DNA of 64,000 nt, taken from Aeromonas aquatica. Its GTDB lineage: Bacteria; Pseudomonadota; Gammaproteobacteria; Enterobacterales; Aeromonadaceae. Both the position numbers and the translations under genes were made by a program. The first letter of the stretch is position 1. The number at the start of each line of letters is the position of its first letter. Below the pieces are notes generated by a model, which was given only the letters and a program-made list of their open reading frames with translations, was not told the origin of the DNA and searched no databases. Shown here one piece after another: positions 1 to 8,741 of the stretch. The stretch covers positions 62,001 to 126,000 of the forward strand of contig NZ_JRGL01000104.1 of the NCBI RefSeq assembly GCF_000764655.1, written 5' to 3'.

Positions 1-1135
1 CGGCGCAATCCTTGTGGGAGCACTCGGCGGCGGCCATGCCGATCAGCATCTGCGGGCCGAACACGAAGAAGCCGATGGTGAAGAAGCAGGCCGCCTGCAT
101 CACGTAGCTGAAGAAGGGCATCAGCCAGAGCGATCCCACCGCCAGCAGTATCCCCACCGCGAAGATGAGGTTCATCGGTCCCCGGTTGCCGTTGAACAGC
201 TTGTCCGATCCCCAGCCCGCCACCAGGGCGCCGATAAAGCCCCCCACCTCGAACATGGAGATGGCGGAGTTGGCGCTCATCAGGTTGAAGCCGCGCTGCT
301 CCGTCATGTAGAGGTTGCCCCAGTCGTTGATGGCGGTGCGCACCACGTAGACCAGCACGTAGCAGCAGGCCAGCAGCCAGATGTAGGGGTTGCCGAGCAC
401 GTATTTGCGCAGGATCTGGCGCGGCGTCAGATCGGCATCCTGGGTCTGCTGGGCTATCTCCAGCGCATCGCTTCGCCACTCGCCGACCGTGGGCAGCCCC
501 AGGGTGCTCGGGGTATCCCGCAGTCGCCAGCACAGGATCAGCCCGACCAGTATGGCGATGAGCCCCGGCACTATCATGCCGTAGCGCCAGCCATGCTGCA
601 GGGCTATGGTGCTGACGATGAGCGGGATCAGGGCGCCGCCCACGTTGTGGGCCGTGTTCCAGGCCGACCACCAGAAGCCGCGCTCGGTGCGCGAATACCA
701 GCTGGTCAGCAGCTTGGAGCAGGGGGGCCAGCCCCAGCCCTGGAAGAAGGCGTTGGCGACCCAGAGTGCCGCGAACAGCCAGAGCGACGAGGAGAGGCCG
801 AACAGTATGTTGATGACCCCGGTCGCCATCAGCCCCAGCCCCATAAAGTAACGGGGGTTGGCCCTGTCGCTGATGATGCCGGAGAAGAACTTGGAGCAGC
901 CGTAGGTGAGGTAGAACAGGGTCCACAGCATGCCGATGTCGGCCTTGTCCAGGATGCCGCTCGCCAGCATGTCCGGCATGGCGAAGTTGAAGCTCTTGCG
1001 GGTGAAGTAGAACACCGCGTAGCCCAGATACATGGTCAGCAAGATGTGCAGGCGCCAGTGGCGATAACTGGCATCGATCTCGCGCTGATCCCGCACCAGG
1101 GGGGCGGCCGGGCGGCTCTTCATAAAGTTCAGCAT
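1..1135 (-). CDS. uhpC: UhpC, hexose-phosphate sensor/transporter (C-terminus cut by window edge)
   Basis: Major-facilitator membrane protein that senses external glucose-6-phosphate and activates the UhpB kinase. 378 codons are visible from ATG at 1135; the frame runs off the start of the window at about the position of the conserved segment FGPQMLIGMAAAECSHK. The N-terminus (RYRHWRLHILLTMYLGYAVF, then FTRKSF) is characteristic of the UhpC/GlpT/UhpT family, and gene order after uhpA and uhpB separates it from UhpT. The gap to the uhpB stop is 27 bp, so it is probably co-transcribed. No strong ribosome site is seen. The target gene uhpT would be expected beyond the window edge. Confidence 0.92.
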   Translation of the reverse strand, partial: MLNFMKSRPAAPLVRDQREIDASYRHWRLHILLTMYLGYAVFYFTRKSFNFAMPDMLASGILDKADIGMLWTLFYLTYGCSKFFSGIISDRANPRYFMGLGLMATGVINILFGLSSSLWLFAALWVANAFFQGWGWPPCSKLLTSWYSRTERGFWWSAWNTAHNVGGALIPLIVSTIALQHGWRYGMIVPGLIAILVGLILCWRLRDTPSTLGLPTVGEWRSDALEIAQQTQDADLTPRQILRKYVLGNPYIWLLACCYVLVYVVRTAINDWGNLYMTEQRGFNLMSANSAISMFEVGGFIGALVAGWGSDKLFNGNRGPMNLIFAVGILLAVGSLWLMPFFSYVMQAACFFTIGFFVFGPQMLIGMAAAECSHKDCA

Positions 1136-1162
1136 GGTACTGGGCTCGTCCGGAGTGGGTCG

Positions 1163-2680
1163 TTACGCATGGGGCTCGTCTCGCTTGCGGCTGGGCAGGC
1201 TCAGGGTCAGCTGGGTGCCGTGCAGGCAGGAGAGCTGCAGGTTGCCCCCCAGCGCCTGCACCCGCTCGCGGATGCCGAGCAGGCCGTAGCCCTGGGCCGT
1301 CTGCTCGGGCAGGCCGCAGCCATCGTCTTCCAGCAGCAGCTGCAACCGCTCCCCCTGCTGCTGGGCCCTAATACGGACAGAGCTGGCGTTGGCGTGCTTC
1401 ACCACGTTGTTGAGCCCCTCCTGGCAGACCCGGAACAGGGTGGCCCGCTGGGCATCGGAGAGATCCTCGTCCGCCAGCCGCCATTCGAGCCGGGTGACTA
1501 TGCCGTGGCGTTCCAGCTCCAGCTCCCGCAGCAGGCTCTGCACCGCCTGCTCCAGGCTCATGTCGTCGAGCTGGCGTGGACGCAGCCGGCCGAGCAGGCC
1601 GCGCACGGCGTCATAGATGCCGAGCGACAACGTATCGATGAGGGCGCTGCTCTGGCCGACCCCAGGGTTGTCCGGCGCCAGCCGGCGCACTATCCCCGCC
1701 TGGGTGCGGATGGCGGTGATGGTCTGGCCTATGTCGTCGTGCAGCTCGCGGGCCACCTCCTTGCGGATGCTCTCCTCTGTCTCCAGCAGCCGCTCGGTGA
1801 GCTGGCGGTTGTGGGCGAGCTGGCGGGTCAGCGCCTGGTTCAGCTCGCGCTGGCGCTGGATGCCGGCGCCGAGCAGCAGGCCGGTCAGGCTCTGGGCCAG
1901 CAGGGAGAGCAGCAGGTCCAGCGGGTGATCGTGCCAGGCCTGGCCCGCCATCAGCGCCACCGTGTTCATCAGGGTGGCGAGCAGGGCCCCCTGCCAGCCG
2001 TAGCGCCAGGCCATGGCCATGATGGGGATGGCGAGGCAGAAGGGGGTGAAGCGCACCAGGGAGTCCGGCAGGCCGAGCTGCAGCCAGAGGCTGAGCACGA
2101 ACAGCAGCAGGTACCAGATCAGGTGGCGAAAGCGCCAGTCCACCGGTTGATCGATCAGCGCCGGACCGAGTGGCACCCAGGTGGCACGGGTGAGGTAGTG
2201 CCAGATCAGCATGCAGGTGGAGGTGAGGGTCAGGCCGCCGGTCAGGGTCAGCAGCAGGGCGGTGAGGCCATCCTCCCCGGCCAGGTGCCAGAGCAGGGAC
2301 TGCAGCAGCGCCGCCGCGGTGACGGTGGCCAGCAGCACCAGCAGCTGCTGCCAGTCGTTGCGCACCCGCTGGCGGCGGGCGATGAGCAGCGGCAGCAGGG
2401 TGAGCAGGGTGCCGGCCTGGATCAGCGGCCAGGCTGGCAGGCCTATCTCGCCGTCGAGCCAATAGAGCAGCAGGGTTTCACACAGCAGCAAGGGCGGCCA
2501 GTAGGCGAGGGGGCTCTGCAGCAGCAAGCCGAGCCGCAGCCCGAACGGGAACAGCAGCACCGCCAGCACCGGGCCGCCCGCCAGGTGCAGGCCGATGCTC
2601 CACAGGCAGAACCAGCCGGCGGCGAAGATGAAGCAGGCCGCCAGCGAGATGGCGACATAGCTGGCAAGGCGGTGGATCAC
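1163..2680 (-). CDS. uhpB: UhpB, membrane histidine kinase of the hexose-phosphate system
   Basis: 505 aa. The N-terminal half (about 1-275) is a string of hydrophobic segments (MASE1-like sensor region). The C-terminal half holds a HisKA_3 domain with the phosphoacceptor His in [11 protein letters not shown] (His314) and an HATPase domain ([30 protein letters not shown]). It receives the signal from UhpC and phosphorylates UhpA. The start is GTG at 2680, overlapping the uhpA stop (GTGA), which suggests translational coupling. The open frame extends further upstream inside uhpA, but the usual family length (about 500 aa) and the overlap support the GTG. Confidence 0.93.
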   Translation of the reverse strand: MIHRLASYVAISLAACFIFAAGWFCLWSIGLHLAGGPVLAVLLFPFGLRLGLLLQSPLAYWPPLLLCETLLLYWLDGEIGLPAWPLIQAGTLLTLLPLLIARRQRVRNDWQQLLVLLATVTAAALLQSLLWHLAGEDGLTALLLTLTGGLTLTSTCMLIWHYLTRATWVPLGPALIDQPVDWRFRHLIWYLLLFVLSLWLQLGLPDSLVRFTPFCLAIPIMAMAWRYGWQGALLATLMNTVALMAGQAWHDHPLDLLLSLLAQSLTGLLLGAGIQRQRELNQALTRQLAHNRQLTERLLETEESIRKEVARELHDDIGQTITAIRTQAGIVRRLAPDNPGVGQSSALIDTLSLGIYDAVRGLLGRLRPRQLDDMSLEQAVQSLLRELELERHGIVTRLEWRLADEDLSDAQRATLFRVCQEGLNNVVKHANASSVRIRAQQQGERLQLLLEDDGCGLPEQTAQGYGLLGIRERVQALGGNLQLSCLHGTQLTLSLPSRKRDEPHA

Positions 2681-3267
2681 CAGCTGTCCAGCATGCGGTG
2701 GGCCAGCTCCACGTTGTTGCTGACCTGGAGTTTGTCCATCAGGTTGGCGCGGTGGACGTGCACCGTCTTGGGGGAGAGGCCGAGCTGCTCGGCGATGGCC
2801 TTCACCTCCAGCCCGCGGGCCAGTAGCTGCGCTACTTCCCGCTCCCGGTTGGTGAGGGGATCCCGGCTGTGGCTGGCGAGCTTGTGGGCGATGTCCGGGG
2901 TCAGGTAGCAGCCGCCGTGGGCGGCGGTGCGCACCGCGGCGATCAGCTCCTCCGGGCTGCAGCGCTTGGAGAGAAAGCCCTTGGCCCCCGCCTGCAGCGC
3001 CTGCTCGATCAGCGCCGGGCTGTCGTGCACCGACAGCATCACCACGGCGAGGCCGGCGGGCAGGCGCTTGAGCAGCTCCAGCCCGGACTGATCCGGCATG
3101 GAGATGTCGCACACGCACAGCTGGACGCCGCTGCCGGGCAGGCCCGCCAGCGCCTCGGCGGCGCTGCCGAATTCGGCAACGACCCGCAGATCGGGTTCGA
3201 GATTGAGCAGTTGGGCGAAGCCGGAGCGGACGATCTGGTGATCGTCGATGAGGGCAATTTTTATCAT
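2677..3267 (-). CDS. uhpA: UhpA, LuxR/NarL-type response regulator
   Basis: 196 aa. The receiver domain has acidic residues in ALIDDHQ and phospho-Asp54 in VCDISMPD. The C-terminal LuxR-type helix-turn-helix is at about 132-190 ([19 protein letters not shown], then [20 protein letters not shown]). UhpA activates transcription of the sugar-phosphate transporter uhpT after phosphorylation by UhpB. First gene of the uhpABC run on the minus strand; starts with ATG at 3267. The 200 bp upstream hold no other gene. Confidence 0.94.
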   Translation of the reverse strand: MIKIALIDDHQIVRSGFAQLLNLEPDLRVVAEFGSAAEALAGLPGSGVQLCVCDISMPDQSGLELLKRLPAGLAVVMLSVHDSPALIEQALQAGAKGFLSKRCSPEELIAAVRTAAHGGCYLTPDIAHKLASHSRDPLTNREREVAQLLARGLEVKAIAEQLGLSPKTVHVHRANLMDKLQVSNNVELAHRMLDSW

Positions 3268-3468
3268 GATGTCAGCCTGAAATCTGCGGCCAGGGTGCTG
3301 GCGCGGCCAACAAGATACCCGTGGCCGAGGTCAGGCTCAAGGGGGAGGGCAAAGAGTGACCAAGATAAGTGGCGGCGTGCACCCAAAGCTTGATCGGGAT
3401 CAGGAGGACAGGCGCCTGGCCGCTCAGCAAGGGACGCGCCGCCCGAGGCTGACGCGCGTCCGCGGCGA

Positions 3469-3864
3469 CTAGCGGTGCAGCTCGCCCGCCCGCTCCGGCT
3501 GGTAGACCACTTCCAGGATCTCGACCTGGATGGTGCGACCGGCGGGACCTGGCCAGGCGATGCTGTCACCCACCTTCAGGCCCAGCAGGGCGCTGCCGAC
3601 CGGTGCCAGCACCGAGATCTTGGATTCGTCCCCTTGGGCATCCTTCGGATAGACCAGGGTCAGGCAGAACTCGGAGCCGCTGTTTTGCATCTTGAAGCGC
3701 ACCGTGCTGTTCATGGTCACCACGTCCGGCGGCATGTCGGCGGGCTCGCGGATCTCGGCGCGATCCAGCTCCTCTTGCAGGGCCAGGTGCTGGGGATGGT
3801 TGCCGAGCAACTGTTCGATGCGATCCAGATCCAGGCTGGAGATCACGAGATGAGGTTGTTTCAT
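3469..3864 (-). CDS. rnk: Rnk, GreA/GreB-like RNA polymerase-binding regulator
   Basis: 131 aa, close to E. coli Rnk (136 aa). Shared features are the N-terminal helical part with ALQEELDRAEI, then MPPDVVTMNSTVRF, VLAPVGSALLGLKVGDSI and the closing EVVYQPE. The C-terminal half is the GreA/GreB C-terminal fold that binds RNA polymerase. Rnk is named for an effect on nucleoside diphosphate kinase. The start is ATG at 3864, preceded by AAGGAATG, a usable ribosome site. Monocistronic, with about 200 bp of non-coding DNA on each side. Confidence 0.92.
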   Translation of the reverse strand: MKQPHLVISSLDLDRIEQLLGNHPQHLALQEELDRAEIREPADMPPDVVTMNSTVRFKMQNSGSEFCLTLVYPKDAQGDESKISVLAPVGSALLGLKVGDSIAWPGPAGRTIQVEILEVVYQPERAGELHR

Positions 3865-4094
3865 AGGGCATTCCTTATCAATGGCGGACAGGACCAGGAT
3901 GGCGGGCAGGCTGGTCGGTCGAAAAAGTCAGAAGTTGTAAAGAGATCGCACAGGCGGTGCCCCCGAACGACTCGCGGTCAGGGGCGAGGGCGGGGGCTCA
4001 ATGGGGTGTGAGCAGACTTGAAAAAATCATGAGCGCTTTCATGTGGATACCATAACCATTCTGGACGGCTTTGGCAATTGCCCCGGCCGAGGGC

Positions 4095-4829
4095 TCAGGG
4101 CGCCTGATAATCGTACTGCTTGATGATGTTGGCCAGGCTGCCGTCCCGGCGCATGGCCTGGATCGCCTTGCGCCAGCGCGCTGCCTCCTTGGGCGGGAAG
4201 TCGGGGTGGGCGGCAAGGTAGATGGCCGTGCGCTGCAGGGTCTCGCCGCGCACCAGGCTGGTCAGCGGCAAGCCGGCCTGCTGCTGGGTATAGCGGGCGG
4301 TGTTCCAGGCCACGGCCCAGCCCTGGATGCGGCCCAGCGCCAGCTTGTTGGCGTTGTTGGCCTCCGCCGCCACCGGCTCCACCCTGGTCTCGGCGATGGA
4401 CTGGATCAGGCTCTGGCCATAGGAGCCGCGCATCACCCCTATGGTCTGCGCGGGCAGATCCTCGATGGTGAGCGGGGCGGGATGATGCTGGCGGTGGCTG
4501 ACCAGCACGAAGGCCTCGTCCAGCAGGGGGGTTATCCAGAGAAATTGAGACTCGCGCTGGGGGCTGCGCACCGGCGGCAACAGCAGCACGTCAGGCCGGT
4601 GGCGGGTCTGGATGAGGGCGCGGGCCATCGGCATCAACTCGAAGGTCAGGGGTTCATCCAGGCGGCGGGCCGCCTCCTCCAGCACCTCGATGGCCATGCC
4701 GCTCGGGGCGCCCTGGTAGGAGCGAATGACGAAGGGGGGCACCTCGGCCGCGATGATCACCACGGCGTGGGCTGACTCCGTGGTCAGCCAGAGGGCACAG
4801 AAGGCAAGCAGCAAGACGGAAATGCGCAT
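4095..4829 (-). CDS. Periplasmic solute-binding protein, family 3 type, orphan
   Basis: 244 aa. Residues 1-19 form a signal peptide (MRISVLLLAFCALWLTTESA, cut near SAHA). The mature part follows the SBP_bac_3 pattern: EVPPFVIRSYQGAPSGMAIEVLEEAARRL, LTFELMPMARAL, and a later lobe with IGVMRGSYGQSLIQSI. Such proteins bind amino acids or other small solutes, but many orphan members in this group have no ABC partner and no known ligand. No permease or ATPase is adjacent. The frame stays open upstream; ATG at 4829 is chosen because the signal peptide begins there. Confidence 0.75.
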   Translation of the reverse strand: MRISVLLLAFCALWLTTESAHAVVIIAAEVPPFVIRSYQGAPSGMAIEVLEEAARRLDEPLTFELMPMARALIQTRHRPDVLLLPPVRSPQRESQFLWITPLLDEAFVLVSHRQHHPAPLTIEDLPAQTIGVMRGSYGQSLIQSIAETRVEPVAAEANNANKLALGRIQGWAVAWNTARYTQQQAGLPLTSLVRGETLQRTAIYLAAHPDFPPKEAARWRKAIQAMRRDGSLANIIKQYDYQAP

Positions 4830-4909
4830 AACGGACCGGGACAAGGATGAGTACGCGAAGTGTACCATCTCTGCCCGTAAAGTGAGCGCCTCCCGTGGCG
4901 GGGGCGCCC

Positions 4910-5596
4910 TCAGTCGAAGAAGTCGCGCAGGTCCAGGGTCTGGTAGCCGTCCAACTGCTGCCAGGGCAACTGCTTGGGCAGCGGCTTGAGGGTCAGCGTC
5001 ATGCGGTAGCTGCGATAGCCGTCCAGGCTCGCGGACTCCACCACCAGGGGGATCTGCCATTGGTTTGACCAGAGGATGCGGGTGCGTTGCTTGCCCTCTC
5101 GCTTCTCGTACCAGCGCGCCTGATCGGGCGCCGCCTCATCGAGGGGGGTCATCCCCGCCAGCAGGGCCGGATCCACGAGATGGCGAATGCGCGTCCAGTC
5201 GGGCTTGAAGGCGACCTGGCCATACTCCTCGGCGGGCACCTCGACCAGCTGATTGTGCCAGGCATCCGCGTAGCGCAGCTGCAGCTCGCCATCCTTGGCG
5301 CGGCTGACCCAGCGGGCCGCCATCTGGTGGGTGAAGTGCTTGTGGCCGGGGTTGGCGTCGTGGCTGGCGTGGTAGGCGCGGGCCAGGGGCAGCGGGATCA
5401 GCCGCTGGCTCCACACCTGGTTGCCGACCCGCATCCACTTTTCCTGCCACTGGTTCGCTCGGGCTATGCCGTCGCTGCCGGTGACGCTGTCCTGATAACT
5501 GATGCGGGCGGCGAGATCCGGCGCCTCGTCGGCCCACGCCTGCGTAAAGAGGGTGCTGCCGAGTAGCAGCAAGGGGAGCAAGAGTCTTCTCATCAT
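4910..5596 (-). CDS. Hypothetical exported protein downstream of alkaline phosphatases
   Basis: 228 aa. It begins with a signal peptide (MMRRLLLPLLLLGSTLFTQAWA). The mature protein is soluble with many Trp and Arg residues (NQWQEKWMRVGNQVWSQRL, HHASHDANPGHKHFTHQMAARW-like His-rich stretch near 75-95). I do not recognise the family. It starts 43 bp after the second alkaline phosphatase on the same strand and so probably belongs to the phosphate-starvation operon, which suggests a periplasmic role in phosphoester use. That role is inference from position only. Confidence 0.7.
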   Translation of the reverse strand: MMRRLLLPLLLLGSTLFTQAWADEAPDLAARISYQDSVTGSDGIARANQWQEKWMRVGNQVWSQRLIPLPLARAYHASHDANPGHKHFTHQMAARWVSRAKDGELQLRYADAWHNQLVEVPAEEYGQVAFKPDWTRIRHLVDPALLAGMTPLDEAAPDQARWYEKREGKQRTRILWSNQWQIPLVVESASLDGYRSYRMTLTLKPLPKQLPWQQLDGYQTLDLRDFFD

Positions 5597-5638
5597 CTGT
5601 CGCTCGAAAGAGCAGGGGCCCGTGCGGGCCCCTGCCAC

Positions 5639-7030
5639 TTACAGGCCGAGCGCCTCCCGCAGTTTGCCGAACACCTTGGTGTTGTCCAAGGTGCCCTTGA
5701 AGCGGTCGCTGCCCGCGCCATCGGCAAACAGCATCACATCGCCGCCGCCATGGGTCTCGGCGCCGAGCTTGACGCCGGTCTCCTGCAGGTAGTCGTCCGC
5801 CATCACCTGATCGCTGGTGAGGGTGGGGCGCACGTCGGCGCGGTTGGGACCGTTGCCGAATACCAGGGTGGTGAAGGGCTTGCCATCCACGTCGTTCTGG
5901 GTCGTGCCGTCGCCGTTCTTGACCAGATCCAGCACCTTGTTGCCCTTGGCGGAGTAGCCGTTGATGGTCATGGTGTGGTCGTGATCGGCGGTGACCACGA
6001 TCAGGGTATCGCTCAGGTCCACCTTGCCTAGCGCCGTCTTGACCGCCTCGTCCAGCGCCACCGCATCGGTGAGGGAGCGCTTGGCGTTGGTGGCGTGCAG
6101 GGCGTGGTCGATGCGACCCCCCTCCACCATCAGGAAGTAGCCCTGGCTGTTCTGGCTCAACAGATCGATCGCCTTGGCGGTCATCTCGGACAGGGACGGC
6201 TGGGTATTGGCGGCGCCCTTGGCGACGCGGTCCAACTCGTAGTCGAGGTGGGACTTGGCGCTGAACAGGCCGAGCACCTTGCCGCTGCTGACCTTGGCCA
6301 GATCGCCCTGGGTGGTGACGTATTGATAGCCCTGGGCGCTCAGCTCGGCGGTCAGATCCCGGCCATCGGCCCGGCCGCCCTTGTTGCTGGCGCTGTAGGG
6401 CGTCCAGTGATTGGCACCGCCCCCCATCAGCACGTCGACCCCGTCCCCGAGCGCGGTGTTGAAGCCGGCACCGCCCGGTACCGCCTGCTCGGCGATGGCG
6501 TAGGCCGCGTCCCGGTGGCAGATGTGGGAGTAGGTGGCGGCCGGGGTGGCATGGGTCAGCTCTGTGGTGGTGACGGCACCGACCGATTTACCCGCCGCCT
6601 TGGCCAGCTCCAGTATGGTCGGCACCGGGGTGCCGTTGTCGCCGGTGCAGTTGTTGATGCCCTTGTTGCCGTTGATGTCCTTAGCCGGGGCAACGGCCTG
6701 GGTGTCGCTGCTCATGGCGATCACCTCGTTGTTCATCTTGACGCCGGTGGTGTAGGCCGCCATTGAGGGGGCCGAGTCCGTGGTCTGGGCGTCGTTGGAG
6801 AAGGTCTTGATGCGGGCGCTGCGGGGCAGCTTCATGATCTCCAGGTTGCCCTCTTCCCCCACCTTGAACAGCCGGGTGGCGGTGAGCACTGTGGGGCCCA
6901 TGCCGTCACCGATAAACAGGATCACATTCTTGGCGTCGCTGGCCTGGGCCTGGGACAGGCCACCCAGGGCACCGAACAGGGCGGTGCACACCAGGGTCTT
7001 TTTCATGGTTGTTGTCATGCTTGTTCTCAT
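5639..7030 (-). CDS. Alkaline phosphatase, PhoA family, periplasmic
   Basis: 463 aa. A signal peptide (MKKTLVCTALFGALGG, cut after AQA) is followed by the alkaline phosphatase core: NVILFIGDGMGP (metal-binding Asp), TTDSAPSMAAY (nucleophile Ser after Asp), HATPAATYSHICHR, YFLMVEGGRIDHALHATNA, VTADHDHTMTINGY and ETHGGGDVMLFA (metal-binding His and Asp). It releases phosphate from organic phosphomonoesters in the periplasm. ATG at 7030 is chosen because AAGGAG lies 6 bases upstream; in-frame ATGs at 7018 and 7006 are possible. It lies 10 bp behind a paralogue of identical length. Confidence 0.93.
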   Translation of the reverse strand: MRTSMTTTMKKTLVCTALFGALGGLSQAQASDAKNVILFIGDGMGPTVLTATRLFKVGEEGNLEIMKLPRSARIKTFSNDAQTTDSAPSMAAYTTGVKMNNEVIAMSSDTQAVAPAKDINGNKGINNCTGDNGTPVPTILELAKAAGKSVGAVTTTELTHATPAATYSHICHRDAAYAIAEQAVPGGAGFNTALGDGVDVLMGGGANHWTPYSASNKGGRADGRDLTAELSAQGYQYVTTQGDLAKVSSGKVLGLFSAKSHLDYELDRVAKGAANTQPSLSEMTAKAIDLLSQNSQGYFLMVEGGRIDHALHATNAKRSLTDAVALDEAVKTALGKVDLSDTLIVVTADHDHTMTINGYSAKGNKVLDLVKNGDGTTQNDVDGKPFTTLVFGNGPNRADVRPTLTSDQVMADDYLQETGVKLGAETHGGGDVMLFADGAGSDRFKGTLDNTKVFGKLREALGL

Positions 7031-7040
7031 GGAATGCTCC

Positions 7041-8432
7041 TTACAGCTTGGCCGCAGCTTTGACCTTGCCGAACACGGCGGTGTTATCGAGAGAGCCGTG
7101 GAAGCTGTCCGCTCCCTGGCCGATGGCGCCGAGGAAGACGTCGGTGCCGCCATGGGTTTCGTTGCCTATGTCACCCACCTTGACCACCACCTCCTGGTGA
7201 TAGTCGTCGGCCGAGACGGTGGCATCGTCCAGCGCGGCCACGCTGCTGCGCGAGCCATCCACCCGGTTGTAGCCGTTGCCGAAGCCGATGATGGTGTAGG
7301 GCATGCCGTCGGCATCCTTGCTCGGTTCGCCGGTTTCGTAGTTCTTCACCAGCCCGAGCACGCCCGGGTTGTCGGCGGTGGTCTTGCCGGTGCGCTTGGC
7401 ATAACCGTTGAGCACCAGCGTATGGTCATGGTCGGCGGTGACCACGATCAGGGTGTTCTTCAGCTCGGGGTCGGTCTTCTTCACCTCGTCGATGGCGGCC
7501 TTGATGGCGTCGTCGAAGGCAAGGGTATCCTGCAGGGCGCGCTTGGCGTTGGTGTCGTGCAGGGCGTGATCGATGCGGCCCCCTTCCACCATCAGGAAGT
7601 AACCCTTCTCCTTGTCCTTGAGCTGCTTGATGGCGGCCAGGGTCATCTGGGCAAGGGACGGCTCGCTGGCCGGTCTGTCCAGGTCGTATTTCATGTGGCT
7701 AGAGCCAAACAGTCCCAGTAGCGGCTTGCCGGCATCGGCCTGGTTCAGCTGATCCAGGGTGCTGGCAAACTGGTAGCCCTTGGCCTGCATCTCGTCGATG
7801 AGGTTGCGGCCATCCTCCCGCTTGCCCTTATCGGCCGCTGGCAGGAAGAAGCTGCTGCCACCCCCCAGCACCACGTCCAGCCCCTCTTTCAGGGCGCCGT
7901 TGTAGCCGGCACCGCCCGGCACCAGCTGGGCGGCGATGTCCGCCTCCAGATCCCGGTTGCAGATGTGGGCATAGGTGGCGGCCGGGGTGGCGTGAGTGAC
8001 CCGGGTGCTGGTGACCACGCCGGTGCCGCGGCCGTCGGCCTTGGCCAGCTCCAGCAAGGTGGTGACCGGCTTGCCGGCGCTCTGGCTGCAGTCGCTCTCC
8101 TGGGTGGCATCACTGTCCATGCTGATGACGCCGTTGTTGCTCTTGACCCCGGTCATGTAGGCGGCCATGGAAGGGGCCGAGTCGGTGACCTGGGAGTCGT
8201 GGGAGAAGGTCTTGATGAAGGCCGTCTGGGGCAGGGTATCTATGGTGAGACTGCCCTCTTCACCGACGCCGTAGATGCGGGCCGCGGTCAACGTGTTGAG
8301 GCCCATGCCATCGCCGAGGAAGAAGATCACGTTCTTGGCGCTGGGCTCGGGGGTGGTGCTGTCATTTGTGGAGTTGCAGCCGGCGGCCAGGGCGGCGCCG
8401 ATCATCAATGCAAGTCCTGCCATTTTTCTCAT
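7041..8432 (-). CDS. Alkaline phosphatase, PhoA family, predicted lipoprotein
   Basis: 463 aa. The N-terminus MRKMAGLALMIGAALAAGC ends in a lipobox-like sequence (Cys19), so this copy is probably anchored to a membrane, unlike its neighbour. Catalytic motifs are complete: NVIFFLGDGMGL, VTDSAPSMAAYMTG, HATPAATYAHICNRD, YFLMVEGGRIDHALHDTNA, VTADHDHTLVLNGY, ETHGGTDVFLG. The ribosome site AAGGAG lies 9 bases before ATG 8432. First gene of the operon behind the candidate PhoB boxes at 8475-8507. The two phosphatases are a diverged tandem duplication. Confidence 0.92.
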   Translation of the reverse strand: MRKMAGLALMIGAALAAGCNSTNDSTTPEPSAKNVIFFLGDGMGLNTLTAARIYGVGEEGSLTIDTLPQTAFIKTFSHDSQVTDSAPSMAAYMTGVKSNNGVISMDSDATQESDCSQSAGKPVTTLLELAKADGRGTGVVTSTRVTHATPAATYAHICNRDLEADIAAQLVPGGAGYNGALKEGLDVVLGGGSSFFLPAADKGKREDGRNLIDEMQAKGYQFASTLDQLNQADAGKPLLGLFGSSHMKYDLDRPASEPSLAQMTLAAIKQLKDKEKGYFLMVEGGRIDHALHDTNAKRALQDTLAFDDAIKAAIDEVKKTDPELKNTLIVVTADHDHTLVLNGYAKRTGKTTADNPGVLGLVKNYETGEPSKDADGMPYTIIGFGNGYNRVDGSRSSVAALDDATVSADDYHQEVVVKVGDIGNETHGGTDVFLGAIGQGADSFHGSLDNTAVFGKVKAAAKL

Positions 8433-8474
8433 TGGGGTTCGCTCCTTGTAAAACCTGAGCGAAGCCTAGAGGGA

Positions 8475-8507
8475 TCAGATGACACTTTTAGTGAATGTGG
8501 ATGACAA
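8475..8507 (-). promoter_or_regulatory. Candidate PhoB-binding box (three 11-bp units) for the phosphatase operon
   Basis: On the minus strand the sequence reads TTGTCATCCAC, ATTCACTAAAA, GTGTCATCTGA in direct succession. The PhoB box is built of 11-bp units, each a CTGTCAT-like heptamer plus an A/T-rich tetramer. Units 1 and 3 match six of seven positions and lie exactly 22 bp apart; the middle unit is weak. A TAGGCT hexamer sits where a -10 would be expected. Position and the function of the genes behind it support the call. Confidence 0.7.
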
Positions 8508-8604
8508 TACGGTGAAGGCGGGATTTAAATGTGATGTTGTATCAATCACTTAATTATGTGGGCACCCTGGCGGTCGACACCCCGGACCCGACCCGACCGC
8601 CGGC

Positions 8605-8633
8605 TTGGTGGTTCCCGTGCCACGGGCTAGAAT
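8605..8633 (+). promoter_or_regulatory. Sigma-70 promoter of ylqF
   Basis: TTGGTG at 8605-8610, a 17-base spacer and TAGAAT at 8628-8633, about 110 bp before the ylqF start. Confidence 0.55.
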
Positions 8634-8741
8634 GGCCTGTCAAATTGGGGCTCCAGCAGGTAAAATGCGCCCCCTTGCGACGCCCGACGTCCGCTCCAGC
8701 CGCCACAGCGCGCCCGCAGCCCCTTTTAGAGAGTAACGGAT

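Larger units (their letters stand above)
8433..8741. other. Divergent promoter region between phosphatase operon and ylqF
   Basis: 309 bp without a gene. It contains the candidate PhoB boxes facing left and a sigma-70-type promoter facing right (8605-8633). A short tract of repeated acccgacc-like sequence near 8580-8600 has no clear function. Confidence 0.6.

Noticed and set aside
14-2908. Very long open frame on the plus strand opposite uhpC-uhpB
   Set aside because: It is the antisense shadow of GC-rich uhp genes; composition is Gln/Gly/His-rich without any domain, and the minus-strand genes have clear motifs.
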